Source: CAVYXF01 sp963772335 (GTDB lineage Bacteria; Pseudomonadota; Alphaproteobacteria; Rhizobiales; Rhodomicrobiaceae). Taken from it: a DNA stretch of 23,360 nucleotides. The DNA lies in assembly GCA_963772335.1 (NCBI GenBank), contig CAVYXF010000002.1, positions 1-23,360 of the forward strand, read 5' to 3'. Position 1 is the first letter of the stretch. Each line of letters starts with the position of its first letter. Shown here piece by piece: positions 7,386 through 14,572 of this stretch. The translations under genes and the position numbers were made by a program. The notes beneath the pieces are model-generated. The model was given only the letters and a program-made list of their open reading frames with translations. It did not search any database and was not told where the DNA came from.

Positions 7386-7897
7386 TCGTTCATCCTTTCA
7401 ACCATCGTTTAAATATTCCATAGCACATATAAGGGTGACTTGTCCTGGTGCATCGCGCGCGTTCTGCTTGAAGCCTGTGGAAGGTTGCAATTGAGCGAGT
7501 TCTTCGTCGAAAGAACTAATTGCCCGAGCTTGTTGCATGCTGCCATGCATAGGATGGCCGCTTATGGATCAACCCGGAAGATTGGCGGAAGCGAGTGTCG
7601 GCAAACACCGCGACTCTGCCAGGTGCGGTGGCCGGGTGATCGGCAGCTTAACATTCAGCACCGGCTGATCGAGCGAGGAGGGTGACGACAGCCCGCACCT
7701 CATTGCCGACAGTCGGGCCTTGGTGGCTCATGACTTTATCGTCGCCGTAGACAGAAGCCCTCCGCGTGAAATGGACCGTCTCCCGCATTAGGTGCGGCTT
7801 AATTGTCTTACAGTACCGTCGTGGACACGGTTTCCAACCATTGCGGGCGACAATCGCGCTGAGCCCGCCGCGTCGCCGCAGGTCCAAGGAAGTATCC
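7386..7897. other. Divergent intergenic region between arsR and the chemoreceptor gene
   Basis: This 512-bp stretch has no gene I can support. Next to arsR it is AT-rich (about 7401-7435, with ATATGTGCTATGGAATAT on the minus strand), a sensible place for the arsR promoter and operator, but only poor -35/-10 matches are visible (AGGACA, 17 nt, CTATGG). A separate dyad lies at 7498-7517. I found no convincing sigma-54 or sigma-70 promoter in front of the chemoreceptor, only its ribosome site (AAGGAAG before 7898). The short frames here are unlikely to be coding. Confidence 0.5.
7498..7517. promoter_or_regulatory. 7-bp dyad AGTTCTT-N6-AAGAACT
   Basis: Perfect inverted repeat with 7-bp arms (AGTTCTT and AAGAACT) around six bases. 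It sits 113 bp above arsR and 381 bp above the chemoreceptor. No T-run follows on either strand, so a terminator is unlikely and an operator is the better reading. It resembles the candidate AioR half-sites (GTTC and GAAC), but the spacing is N10 rather than N8. Confidence 0.4.
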
Positions 7898-9937
7898 ATG
7901 TTCAAGATCGCCCATCGGCTTGCCATCGCGATAGCCATTCCTACCATCCTGCTAATCGGCTTTGCGGGGTATAATTTCTATTCGGCGTGGCACACGCGGA
8001 CAGAAAGTTCGGCAATGCGCGTGCGGGCCAGCGGCGTGGCGCAAGCCAGCTCCCTCATTCACGAATTGCAGCGGGAACGCGGTGCGTCGGGCGTGGTGCT
8101 GGGCAGCAAGGGCGCGCAAATGCGTTCAGAGCTCGCGGCGCAACGCGGGCGTACCGATGAAAAGCGCGTGCTCGCCTCGGCTGCGCTGGAAGCGCTGAGC
8201 GCGACCGCAAGCGGCAGCTTTAAAGGCGCCATTTCCGACGCGCAGAGTGCCATTGCTTTGCTCGATATGCGCCGCAGGGAAGTCGATGCTCTGACAATTA
8301 CGCTGCCGGCTTCCTTTCAGTACTTCACCGACACGATCGCCAAAGTGGTGGCGGTCACGAACGAGACCGTCAAGCTGAGCGGCCACGGCGAGACTGCTGC
8401 GGCTGTTGCCGCCCTGGTCAGCTTCATGCAGGGCAAGGAGGAAGCGGGGCAGGAGCGCGCCGTCGGAGCCTCCAGCCTCGCGACGGGAAAGCCAGATATC
8501 ACGGCGCTGGTTCGCCTCCAAACCCTGGCTGCCACTCAGAATGTGCATTTTACCTCCTTCGAGATGAGTGCCTCGCCGGAGCAGCGCGAGTTCTTTCGCC
8601 GCGTTCATTCAGGCCCTGTGGTAGAGGCCATGATGTCTCACCGGCAAAGCTTATGGAATGCCGGCGCAGCGGGCGATTTGAAAGGGCTCGACGCAAAGAC
8701 ATGGTTCGACGCAGCAACGGCTCGCATTGACCTGCTGAAAACCGTGGAGGACAGGCTATCCCAGCATATGACGGCGCTCACGGACAGAGAGTACGACGCT
8801 GCCGATAACGCCTTGCTGACTTTGGGTACGCTCATCGCCTTTACTCTGACAGCCAGCTTCGGCGCCGTCATTCTTATTGCCCGCAGCATCAGCGGGCCGT
8901 TACGGGCCCTGGTCGGCGTCATGACACGGCTGTCGGGCGGCGATGCTGCGGTGGAGGTAACCGGGACCGGCCGCGGTGATGAACTCGGCGCGATGGCCGG
9001 CGCCGTGCAGGTGTTCAAGGACAACATGATCCGCGCCCGTGAGCTGGAGAAGGAAGCCGAGACCTCCAAAGTCAAGGCCGAGGCCGACCGCAAGCGGTCG
9101 ATGGTGGAGATGGCCGATCAGTTCGAGCGCGCCGTGGGTAGCATCGTCTCAGCCGTCTCGAGCGCAGCGAGCGAGCTGCAGTCGGCGGCGCAGGTGCTGT
9201 CGTCCTCATCCTCGGAGACCACGCACCAATCCACCATTGTCGCGGCGGCTTCGGAGGAAGCGGCAGCCAATGTGCGCACCGTGGCGGCAGCGGCCGAGGA
9301 GCTGTCCGGCTCGGTCCGCGAGATCAGCCGCCAGGTAAGCCAGTCCGCCAGCATTACCCGCAAGGCGGTGCAGGAAGCCGAGCAAACCAACTCGCAGGTC
9401 AGCGGCCTGTCGGTGGGCGCGCAGAAGATCGGCGCCATCGTCGATCTGATCAACGACATCGCCTCCAAGACCAACCTGCTGGCGCTGAACGCCACCATCG
9501 AGGCGGCCCGCGCCGGCGAGGCCGGGCGCGGCTTCGCCGTGGTTGCCTCCGAGGTGAAGGCGCTTGCCGAACAGACCTCGAAGGCGACCGCCGAGATCAC
9601 CGGCCATATCGGGGCGGTGCAATCCTCCACTAACCACGCGGCCAATGCCATTCTCGGCATTGGCAACACCATCGACGAGATCAACCAGATTGCCGCGGCC
9701 ATTGCAGCGGCCGTCGAAGAACAAGGTTCGGCGACAGAGGAAATCGCCCGCAACGTCGATCAGGCCGCCCAGGGCACCACCGAGGTAACGCGCAACATTA
9801 GCGGGGTCAATCGGGCCGCCGAGACTTCCAGCGCGTCCGCCAACCAGGTGCTGTCCTCGGCGACCGAGTTGGCCCAGCAGTCGGAGAAGCTGCGCTCGGA
9901 GATGAACAAGTTTCTCAGCAATGTGCGGGCCGCTTAG
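7898..9937 (+). CDS. Methyl-accepting chemotaxis protein with NIT sensor domain
   Basis: Transmembrane chemoreceptor of 679 residues. The first membrane helix is at about 7-29, and a periplasmic NIT (nitrate- and nitrite-sensing type) domain follows at about 45-295, with its signature LIHELQRERGASGVVLGS at 53-70. The second membrane helix is about 304-328, then HAMP (about 329-383), and a cytoplasmic signalling domain (about 400-660) with the hairpin tip DIASKTNLLALNATIEAARA that contacts CheA and CheW. The ATG at 7898 follows AAGGAAG; the frame is open 44 codons further upstream, but that part does not look coding. It diverges from arsR and the aio genes. Chemoreceptors in arsenic islands of Agrobacterium have been linked to arsenite taxis under AioR control; for this protein the ligand is unknown and that role is inferred. 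Confidence 0.92.
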   Translation: MFKIAHRLAIAIAIPTILLIGFAGYNFYSAWHTRTESSAMRVRASGVAQASSLIHELQRERGASGVVLGSKGAQMRSELAAQRGRTDEKRVLASAALEALSATASGSFKGAISDAQSAIALLDMRRREVDALTITLPASFQYFTDTIAKVVAVTNETVKLSGHGETAAAVAALVSFMQGKEEAGQERAVGASSLATGKPDITALVRLQTLAATQNVHFTSFEMSASPEQREFFRRVHSGPVVEAMMSHRQSLWNAGAAGDLKGLDAKTWFDAATARIDLLKTVEDRLSQHMTALTDREYDAADNALLTLGTLIAFTLTASFGAVILIARSISGPLRALVGVMTRLSGGDAAVEVTGTGRGDELGAMAGAVQVFKDNMIRARELEKEAETSKVKAEADRKRSMVEMADQFERAVGSIVSAVSSAASELQSAAQVLSSSSSETTHQSTIVAAASEEAAANVRTVAAAAEELSGSVREISRQVSQSASITRKAVQEAEQTNSQVSGLSVGAQKIGAIVDLINDIASKTNLLALNATIEAARAGEAGRGFAVVASEVKALAEQTSKATAEITGHIGAVQSSTNHAANAILGIGNTIDEINQIAAAIAAAVEEQGSATEEIARNVDQAAQGTTEVTRNISGVNRAAETSSASANQVLSSATELAQQSEKLRSEMNKFLSNVRAA

Positions 9938-10374
9938 TTTTTTTGCTGCCTTCAGAGCTGCCCCTAATTGCTACCGGGGAACGTCGAGCCCGGGTGTCAA
10001 AGGGTCGCTCGCTCGTCGACGAGCATGGAAACCCATATCAGCTCGCCGCGGCATCACGGATAGTATGGAGTCCCGAAGGGCGAAGGTCACACGCGCCACG
10101 CCAGCGACCGGTATTGGCTCGTCAGCTGACCAGTCCTAGGCGCGGGTGGTCGGCTCCTTTTGGCCCGAGGCTGAAAGTTCCATAATGTCGGCTATCGCGG
10201 CAATCCTGCCGGTCGGGATCGAAGATCGCCGGCTTGTAACCCGGCCTGAAGCCGGCACCGGGGCGAGTTGGCTTCCCCTCCGGCAAGAGACTATGGCGGA
10301 AAGCCCGTTTCAGGCTCCGACGCACCGCTGGTTCGACAAGCACGGCTCCTCGGCGGGACGCAATGGATTCCCGA
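9938..10374. other. Non-coding junction between arsenic island and mobile-element backbone
   Basis: No convincing gene in these 437 bp. A T7 run starts right after the chemoreceptor stop, but no strong hairpin precedes it. A perfect 14-bp palindrome, GCTCGTCGACGAGC, lies at 10011-10024. Around 10199-10212 there is CGGCAATCCTGCCG, a 5-bp stem whose loop and 3' arm resemble the nic region of IncP-like origins. A hairpin CGGCTT/AAGCCG lies at about 10229-10253. The stretch separates the arsenic cargo from the transfer genes, so a recombination scar is possible, but no attachment repeat was found. Confidence 0.4.
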
Positions 10375-10602
10375 CTATGAAGGCTGTCTCATCCGCACAC
10401 CCGGCTGATCACTGTTCGTGAATTCAACACCAGCCATTTCGAACGCGCCTATGATGGCAGCCATGTTTGCGCGATTTGGTATATGCCGGCCGCTTTCGAA
10501 ATCCTTGACCGTAGACCGATCAATGCCAGCGCGGGTAGCGAGCACCGTCTGGCTCCAATTGAGAAACCCACGCGCCGCTCGACATTGGTCTTTTGAGATC
10601 AT
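10375..10602 (-). CDS. Small XRE-family helix-turn-helix regulator
   Basis: Seventy-five residues that are almost entirely a Cro/CI-type helix-turn-helix: RAARGFLNWSQTVLATRAGI, then DRSTVKDFESGRHIPNRAN. The tail GVEFTNSDQPGVRMR matches the common ending of small alphaproteobacterial XRE proteins (GVEF...PGVRLR). It probably binds DNA as a dimer and may regulate itself or the divergent gene at 10763. No clear ribosome site precedes the ATG, so the exact start is less certain than the domain. Such regulators are common in mobile elements. Confidence 0.85.
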   Translation of the reverse strand: MISKDQCRAARGFLNWSQTVLATRAGIDRSTVKDFESGRHIPNRANMAAIIGAFEMAGVEFTNSDQPGVRMRQPS

Positions 10603-10646
10603 TGCCGATGACTACGGGAGACGAGATTGCTTGTCCACCAATATGG

Positions 10647-10676
10647 TTGACAAGCAGCCCAAGTTCACCCATTTTG
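10647..10676 (+). promoter_or_regulatory. Weak candidate promoter for the 84-residue gene
   Basis: A perfect -35 hexamer TTGACA lies at 10647-10652. At a spacing of 17 to 18 bp only CATTTT or ATTTTG is available as -10, a poor match. If used, transcription would start near 10683 and the hairpin at 10698-10731 would lie in the leader. The spot is between the XRE gene and the 84-residue gene, so XRE control is plausible. Confidence 0.3.
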
Positions 10677-10697
10677 GTTGAGTTAGAGGCGAACGCA

Positions 10698-10731
10698 GCC
10701 CAGCGGGAAGGTGAAAGCTTCCGCGCTGGGC
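10698..10731 (+). promoter_or_regulatory. Stable hairpin in the leader of the 84-residue gene
   Basis: GCCCAGCGGGAAG pairs with CTTCCGCGCTGGGC around a 7-nt loop (GTGAAAG), giving a 13-bp stem with one bulged base. It ends 31 nt before the ATG at 10763 and does not cover the AGGAG ribosome site. No T-run follows on either strand, so a leader structure or operator is favoured over a terminator. Confidence 0.5.
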
Positions 10732-10762
10732 CCAACCACAACTCACTTCGTAGGAGTGAATC

Positions 10763-11017
10763 ATGGCTGAGAATGAGAATACCCCGCCCAATGGCGAGGG
10801 CAATATGCGCGTGGAAATCGTCACGCTGATCTATGAAATCCAGATCCTGTTCGAAACCGTCGCGGTGGCGCTCGAGGGTCTTAAGGTTCTGCCTGAGGCA
10901 AAGTCGATTGCCGAGCAGCTTGGCGTCATCCAAAAGCTCGCCTCCCAGGCAGGGGAAGCGCTGGAGACGCTGAGCAACACCATCCAACGGGTCTTCCAGC
11001 CGCGTCTCGCGAACTGA
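10763..11017 (+). CDS. Small hypothetical protein (84 aa)
   Basis: Not recognised. The ATG has a good ribosome site (TAGGAGTGA, 7 to 8 nt before it). After a short polar head (about 1-15) the rest is predicted helical with heptad-like hydrophobic spacing (VEIVTLIYEIQILFETVAVA, then SIAEQLGVIQKLASQAGEAL), so a small coiled-coil or helical bundle is likely. There is no cysteine, signal peptide or membrane helix. It lies between a divergent XRE regulator and a convergent relaxase gene and is followed by a strong hairpin, which supports a real transcription unit. A role in transfer or partition is possible but nothing in the sequence shows it. Confidence 0.7.
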   Translation: MAENENTPPNGEGNMRVEIVTLIYEIQILFETVAVALEGLKVLPEAKSIAEQLGVIQKLASQAGEALETLSNTIQRVFQPRLAN

Positions 11018-11029
11018 GGCAATCCCCGA

Positions 11030-11055
11030 GACTTGGCGGCATTCGCCGCCAAGTC
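11030..11055. terminator. Bidirectional hairpin between convergent genes
   Basis: Perfect 11-bp stem, GACTTGGCGGC with GCCGCCAAGTC, around ATTC. It stands 13 bp after the 84-residue gene and 62 bp before the relaxase stop, where two convergent transcripts would end. Neither side has a T-run, so it may act as a transcript-end stabiliser or a weak terminator. Confidence 0.6.
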
Positions 11056-11117
11056 CACAGACCTGCCGTCACGCAGGACGGCTCTTGGCCGCGATATGCG
11101 CCACTCCACAGCTCCAT

Positions 11118-12860
11118 TCATGCACGTCCCGGAAGTCCGCGTCCGCGATCGAGAGACCAGCTCACACGGCTTGGCGTCGTAATGCCCGTGACAGCTCGAC
11201 CACGGAACGGCTCCAGCGATGGCTGCCAGGGCGCCAACGTGAATGTGTCCTCCCGCCGAATGATCGCCAGCCGCCCGGTTGGCGTTGAGACCGATCTCTC
11301 GTAAATGCCGGAGATCCGTGCTCCAGGTTCCAGCGGAAGATAGGCTGACCTGAGCTCTCGGCCCAGTGCGCTGGCCAGACGCTGGGTTTCGCGCTGGCGC
11401 AGCGCTGCGATCAGTTGCGGCTTGATTTCAAGCTCGCCTGTCGAGGTTCGGATGGCGAGCCCTTTGCTTGCCAGCCACTCAACGCGGTTGGCGAGGGCTT
11501 CTTTCAGCTCGGCGGCGAATTCGCGGGCATGGTTGTCCAGGGTTTGGCGCTTCAAGAGCGCCTGATCCAACCAGGTCGGACCGTCATAAGCAGGAAGCTT
11601 GTTGAGCGCGACCGCCGAGAGGACTTTAAGGCGCGGCGCGCCAGACGGCTTGCCCTTCAGCCGGTTGCCGGTGAGCGCGACAACCATGCCACGAGAGGGC
11701 ACTTCGGCGGGTGTGAGTTGGCCGAGCTCGGCATAGTGGGCGCGGCCATCAAGGGCGTCGATCACCACCCAGCTGCGATCGGTAATTTCATCAATCCTGC
11801 CGACGCCGGCGATTTTGCCAATGAGCTGCGCCTTGCGTGTGCCGCGTTCGAAGATGGCAAGGTCGGCGGCGCCGCGTTCGATGCCGGCCACGCGCAGTGC
11901 ACGCTGCATCATCTTGAAAGTATCGGCCCGCTCACCGAATGCGCGAAGCTTGGTCTCAAGTGCCGGATCAAGACGCCAGACGCCCTGCTGCAGCTCGGTC
12001 GCAAGGCCGAGCCGGCTGAGCGTCTGCAGGCGGCCAATCTGCAAGCTGTGCTGCAGCGGGTCAGAGGCATGCGCGGCAGTGACAGTGAGAATGCCCTCCA
12101 CCACCCGTCCGACGATCTTGCGGTCCAGGCGCGTCAGGCGCTCCTGATCGACCTCCTTGGTCAACTTCCGCATGCGCTCGATCTCGGTCTCAGGCCCAAG
12201 CTCAAGGGTGACCAGTGCTTGGGCACGCGCACGGATGCCGTAGGCAATATAGTCGCGCGCCATCACCAGCTCCCGGCCGTCTCGATCGCGGCCGCGGATC
12301 ACGAGATGGCTGTGGGGATGTCCGGTATTGAAGTGATCGACGGCAACCCAGTCGAGGCGGACATCGAGATCGTGCTCCATCTGCGCAACCAGATCGCAGA
12401 TAAACGGCTTCAGATCGGCGATGCGATCGCTGTCCTCAGGAGCGATGATGAAGCGGAATTGATGAGGGTCGTTCTCGGAGCGCTGAAGGAATGCCGCAGC
12501 GCCGGCATGGTCATCGCCTGCCGTGTAAAGCTCTCCGGCCTCGCCGTCGCGGGTGACGCCATCGCGCAAAATGTAGTTGAGATGCGCACAAGCGGTCCCG
12601 AGATCGCCTGCTTTGATGACCGCGTAGCGCGCCTTGACGATGATACGCCGGCCGCCCGGGTTGATCAGTCCATTGGCGGCGCGCAGGCCCGCGCCCGTCC
12701 CGCGGCGGATGCTGCCCGGCTTGAGGTGGCCGTATCGGTGCAGAGCGCGTGCGCCTGTGCGCCCGGCAATGCGAAGCGCCTTGATGCTGTGGCTTTGCAG
12801 ACGGCCTCGACCAGCATCGCCGATCCGGCCGAGCCTGAGTTCCAGGTCATCATCCGCCAT
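11118..12860 (-). CDS. VirD2-like relaxase with DUF3363 region
   Basis: Putative DNA relaxase that would nick the origin of transfer and lead the strand into a recipient. From the ATG at 12860 (GGAG eight bases upstream) it has 580 residues; an upstream ATG at 12956 would add 32 residues that look non-coding. The N-terminal part (about 70-200) carries the histidine cluster DHFNTGHPHSHLVIRG with H176, H181, H183 and H185, as expected for metal binding in HUH-type relaxases. Y96 in HLNYILRDG is a candidate catalytic tyrosine. The C-terminal two thirds match in size and layout the DUF3363 region of alphaproteobacterial relaxases. It lies alone between a convergent hypothetical gene and an XRE regulator; no type IV secretion genes are in the window. 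Confidence 0.88.
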   Translation of the reverse strand: MADDDLELRLGRIGDAGRGRLQSHSIKALRIAGRTGARALHRYGHLKPGSIRRGTGAGLRAANGLINPGGRRIIVKARYAVIKAGDLGTACAHLNYILRDGVTRDGEAGELYTAGDDHAGAAAFLQRSENDPHQFRFIIAPEDSDRIADLKPFICDLVAQMEHDLDVRLDWVAVDHFNTGHPHSHLVIRGRDRDGRELVMARDYIAYGIRARAQALVTLELGPETEIERMRKLTKEVDQERLTRLDRKIVGRVVEGILTVTAAHASDPLQHSLQIGRLQTLSRLGLATELQQGVWRLDPALETKLRAFGERADTFKMMQRALRVAGIERGAADLAIFERGTRKAQLIGKIAGVGRIDEITDRSWVVIDALDGRAHYAELGQLTPAEVPSRGMVVALTGNRLKGKPSGAPRLKVLSAVALNKLPAYDGPTWLDQALLKRQTLDNHAREFAAELKEALANRVEWLASKGLAIRTSTGELEIKPQLIAALRQRETQRLASALGRELRSAYLPLEPGARISGIYERSVSTPTGRLAIIRREDTFTLAPWQPSLEPFRGRAVTGITTPSRVSWSLDRGRGLPGRA

Positions 12861-13168
12861 TGGTGCAGCTCCATTGCCGGTGAATGGCACTGAGGTGACC
12901 CCAGGCGCCAAGACGTCAAGATGGAGTTGCGATAGGCGTTTGATTCCAGGTGACATTCGCCAATGATCCCGCTGCCATCCCGCATATGGAGTCGTGTCAA
13001 GTCTCGAATTCTCAAGAACTTTCCGCCTGCGTGGCGCTCTGTCTTTATCTTGATCTCCCCGCCAGTCCCATTTGCATGCAAAATGCTCGTCAATCGGCTG
13101 CGTTCGGCTATGCTCGTTCGCTCGATACGTCGCAGCCGGAACACAACGGCTCAGCGTGGATTTGTGCT
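12861..13168. other. Region upstream of the relaxase, possible origin of transfer
   Basis: These 308 bp contain no gene I can support. They hold a perfect 12-bp palindrome, TTTGCATGCAAA (13071-13082), and an inverted repeat with 8-bp arms, CGGCTGCG at 13095-13102 and CGCAGCCG at 13131-13138, around 28 nt. Origins of transfer often lie next to the relaxase gene and contain such repeats, so this is a reasonable place to look, but I see no recognisable nic sequence. It should also hold the relaxase promoter, unless the XRE gene above is co-transcribed. Confidence 0.4.
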
Positions 13169-13441
13169 TTAGCGTGGTGACGGTTCTTGCGGTTCTGACG
13201 ATTTGAGGATGTCACGCAATTCGTTGAGGAGATCGGAGGGGCGGATCTGGAGCGCTACGGCGATGTCGATGAATTCGATGACGCTCAAACGCCGCTCGCC
13301 ACCCTCATATTTGGCGACGAAGGATTGCGGCTTGTCCAGACGTTTCGCCAGTTCAGCCTGGGTCAGGCCATGGTCGATCCGCCGCCTGAGTAGCAGCTTG
13401 CGCAGCTCGAGCTGTCGCGGCGAGCGCAAGGTGTCGCGCAT
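13169..13441 (-). CDS. XRE-family helix-turn-helix regulator
   Basis: Ninety-residue Cro/CI-type DNA-binding protein. The helix-turn-helix spans about residues 24-52 (GLTQAELAKRLDKPQSFVAK, then YEGGERRLSVIEF), and a further helical part (IAVALQIRPSDLLNELRDIL) completes the domain. It is divergent from the gene at 13574, and the gap between them holds a large palindromic array that is very likely its operator, so it probably represses itself and the divergent gene. The ATG at 13441 lacks a clear ribosome site. Small XRE repressors of this size often control transfer modules in mobile elements. Confidence 0.9.
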   Translation of the reverse strand: MRDTLRSPRQLELRKLLLRRRIDHGLTQAELAKRLDKPQSFVAKYEGGERRLSVIEFIDIAVALQIRPSDLLNELRDILKSSEPQEPSPR

Positions 13442-13474
13442 GAAAGAGGCCAGCCTGGATGTAAAGCGGCCTCA

Positions 13475-13523
13475 GGAAATAATCCTATTTCCGGATTATC
13501 CCATTTTAGGATAACCCGGAAAT
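13475..13523. promoter_or_regulatory. Large palindromic operator array between divergent genes
   Basis: A 37-bp near-perfect palindrome lies at 13487-13523: outer arms ATTTCCGG and CCGGAAAT, inner arms TTATCC and GGATAA, a 7-bp centre (CATTTTA), and a single mismatch (A13495 against C13515). On its left, GGAAAT (13475-13480) pairs with the ATTTCC at 13487-13492 across six bases, and ATAATCC (13479-13485) pairs with GGATTAT (13493-13499) across seven. The half-sites thus overlap in register. The array is about 34 bp above the XRE start and 51 bp above the gene at 13574. It is much more AT-rich than its surroundings and probably overlaps both promoters. Confidence 0.7.
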
Positions 13524-13573
13524 GGGCAACGTGATGCGCGCCACCAGCCGGTCGGCGCGAGGAGAGGAAGCGC

Positions 13574-14002
13574 ATGGGCAAGGCAATGACGCTGTGCGCC
13601 TATATCGAGCGCGCAGAGGCGACGGATGGTTCGGATGGATATGTGGCCGGGCTGAGGAGTGCCGATGGCGGTGAGGTCTGGCTCTGGCTTCTGCTTCCGG
13701 CGGACGTTGTCGAGTGCGCGGTGCTGAAAAGCGCCCGTCTCTCGGTTATGCTGTCGCCCTGCGGCCGGCTTGTCCTCGATGCCGAGGGGCTGAGCGAGGA
13801 AGCCCTCGAGGCCGCCAGCGCGGATGCGCCTTTGCGGGACCTGACCCTGGAGAAGCTGGTGCGCCTGTGCCTGGAGCCAGCACTTCTCAAGGGCGAAGAC
13901 AATCTGACGAAGGACCTCGATGCGCTGCATGATCAATTGCAGCGGGCTTTGCAGCTTGTGGTTGAGACCCGCAGTGGGCTGAGCCGGCCATCGCAATCCT
14001 GA
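13574..14002 (+). CDS. Hypothetical protein (142 aa)
   Basis: Not recognised as a named family. The ATG has a strong ribosome site (GGAGAGGAAG). The N-terminal half looks like a small beta-rich domain (GYVAGLRSADGGEVWLWLLL, then SARLSVMLSPCGRLVL), and the C-terminal half is helical and acidic with leucine spacing (about 80-130). It has two internal cysteines (about 8 and 48) plus C63 and C98 in similar contexts, but no obvious metal motif. No signal peptide or membrane helix is present. It is divergent from the XRE gene and shares its operator array, so it is probably controlled by that repressor. High third-position GC supports coding. Confidence 0.75.
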   Translation: MGKAMTLCAYIERAEATDGSDGYVAGLRSADGGEVWLWLLLPADVVECAVLKSARLSVMLSPCGRLVLDAEGLSEEALEAASADAPLRDLTLEKLVRLCLEPALLKGEDNLTKDLDALHDQLQRALQLVVETRSGLSRPSQS

Positions 14003-14175
14003 TCCCACAGCAAGTGGCACCAAGCCGAGGTTTGACCATGCTCCGTGCTGCCTTCGCGGAGGACGGGCAATATTGGCATCAGCAGGCAGGTTGATGCCGC
14101 GTGCGTCACCCGGTCATTGCGGGTCCGCCTGCCGGGCTCCTTGCTACGGAAGCCTTGTCCTGCTGGTAATTGAAT

Positions 14176-14196
14176 GCGGGAGGCAAAGCCTCCCGC
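14176..14196 (-). terminator. Hairpin terminator after the DUF6876 gene
   Basis: Perfect 9-bp stem, GCGGGAGGC with GCCTCCCGC, around a 3-nt loop, 13 bp after the stop of the minus-strand DUF6876 gene. On that strand it is followed by ATTCAATTA, moderately AT-rich but not a T-run. The rest of 14003-14209 holds nothing I recognise. Confidence 0.65.
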
Positions 14197-14209
14197 GAGA
14201 AGCAGCCCA

Positions 14210-14572
14210 TCAATATTCACTCGGCAGCAGGATGGTGTTGTTGGTGAGGTAGAGCTGGATCCTGTCGAGCGGGAAGTCCGTATATTCGATCTGCTTACGG
14301 AGCACCGGATTGCCGTTGCCATCCTCGCAGGTGAGGACGGCAGTGCGGTCCTTGCGGACCTCAAGCGTCCAGAGCTGAAACGGCTCGCCCGCAACCTCGC
14401 GGCTCGCCTTCTGGGCGAGAGCGATTTCGTCGAGGAGCCAGTAGGCGCCGCCCTGCTCGGCGACGTATTGGGCGCCTTCGGTATAAAGGATGTGGCGGAC
14501 GAGGCCGTGGCGATACCAGGTTTCGGAGCCGGAGAACTGGCGCAAATCGGCGAGGGTGAGCGTCTTTTCCAT
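14210..14572 (-). CDS. DUF6876 family protein
   Basis: Protein of 120 residues matching DUF6876, a family of unknown function found with DUF736, DUF932 and antirestriction genes on plasmids and ICEs. The typical features are LRQFSGSETWYRH near the start, ILYTEGAQYVAEQGGAYWLL (about 28-47) and a C-terminal beta-rich part ending YLTNNTILLPSEY. No catalytic motif, signal or membrane segment is visible. AAAGGA lies 6 nt before the ATG. The leader carries the long inverted repeat and conserved box described separately, and a hairpin ends the unit. The family name is recalled from sequence pattern rather than searched; its biological role is unknown. Confidence 0.82.
   Translation of the reverse strand: MEKTLTLADLRQFSGSETWYRHGLVRHILYTEGAQYVAEQGGAYWLLDEIALAQKASREVAGEPFQLWTLEVRKDRTAVLTCEDGNGNPVLRKQIEYTDFPLDRIQLYLTNNTILLPSEY

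Noticed and set aside
7386..7897. Sigma-54 promoter upstream of the chemoreceptor
   Set aside because: Only a GG-N10-GC coincidence (TGGTGCATCGCGCGC near 7446) was found, with no TTGC element.
7648..7947. Minus-strand 99-codon frame, possibly a transposase remnant
   Set aside because: It overlaps the chemoreceptor start and I could not match any part firmly to a transposase or other family.
11415..12893. Plus-strand 492-codon open frame
   Set aside because: It is antisense to the relaxase, whose histidine motif and start site are clear; long antisense frames are common in GC-rich DNA.
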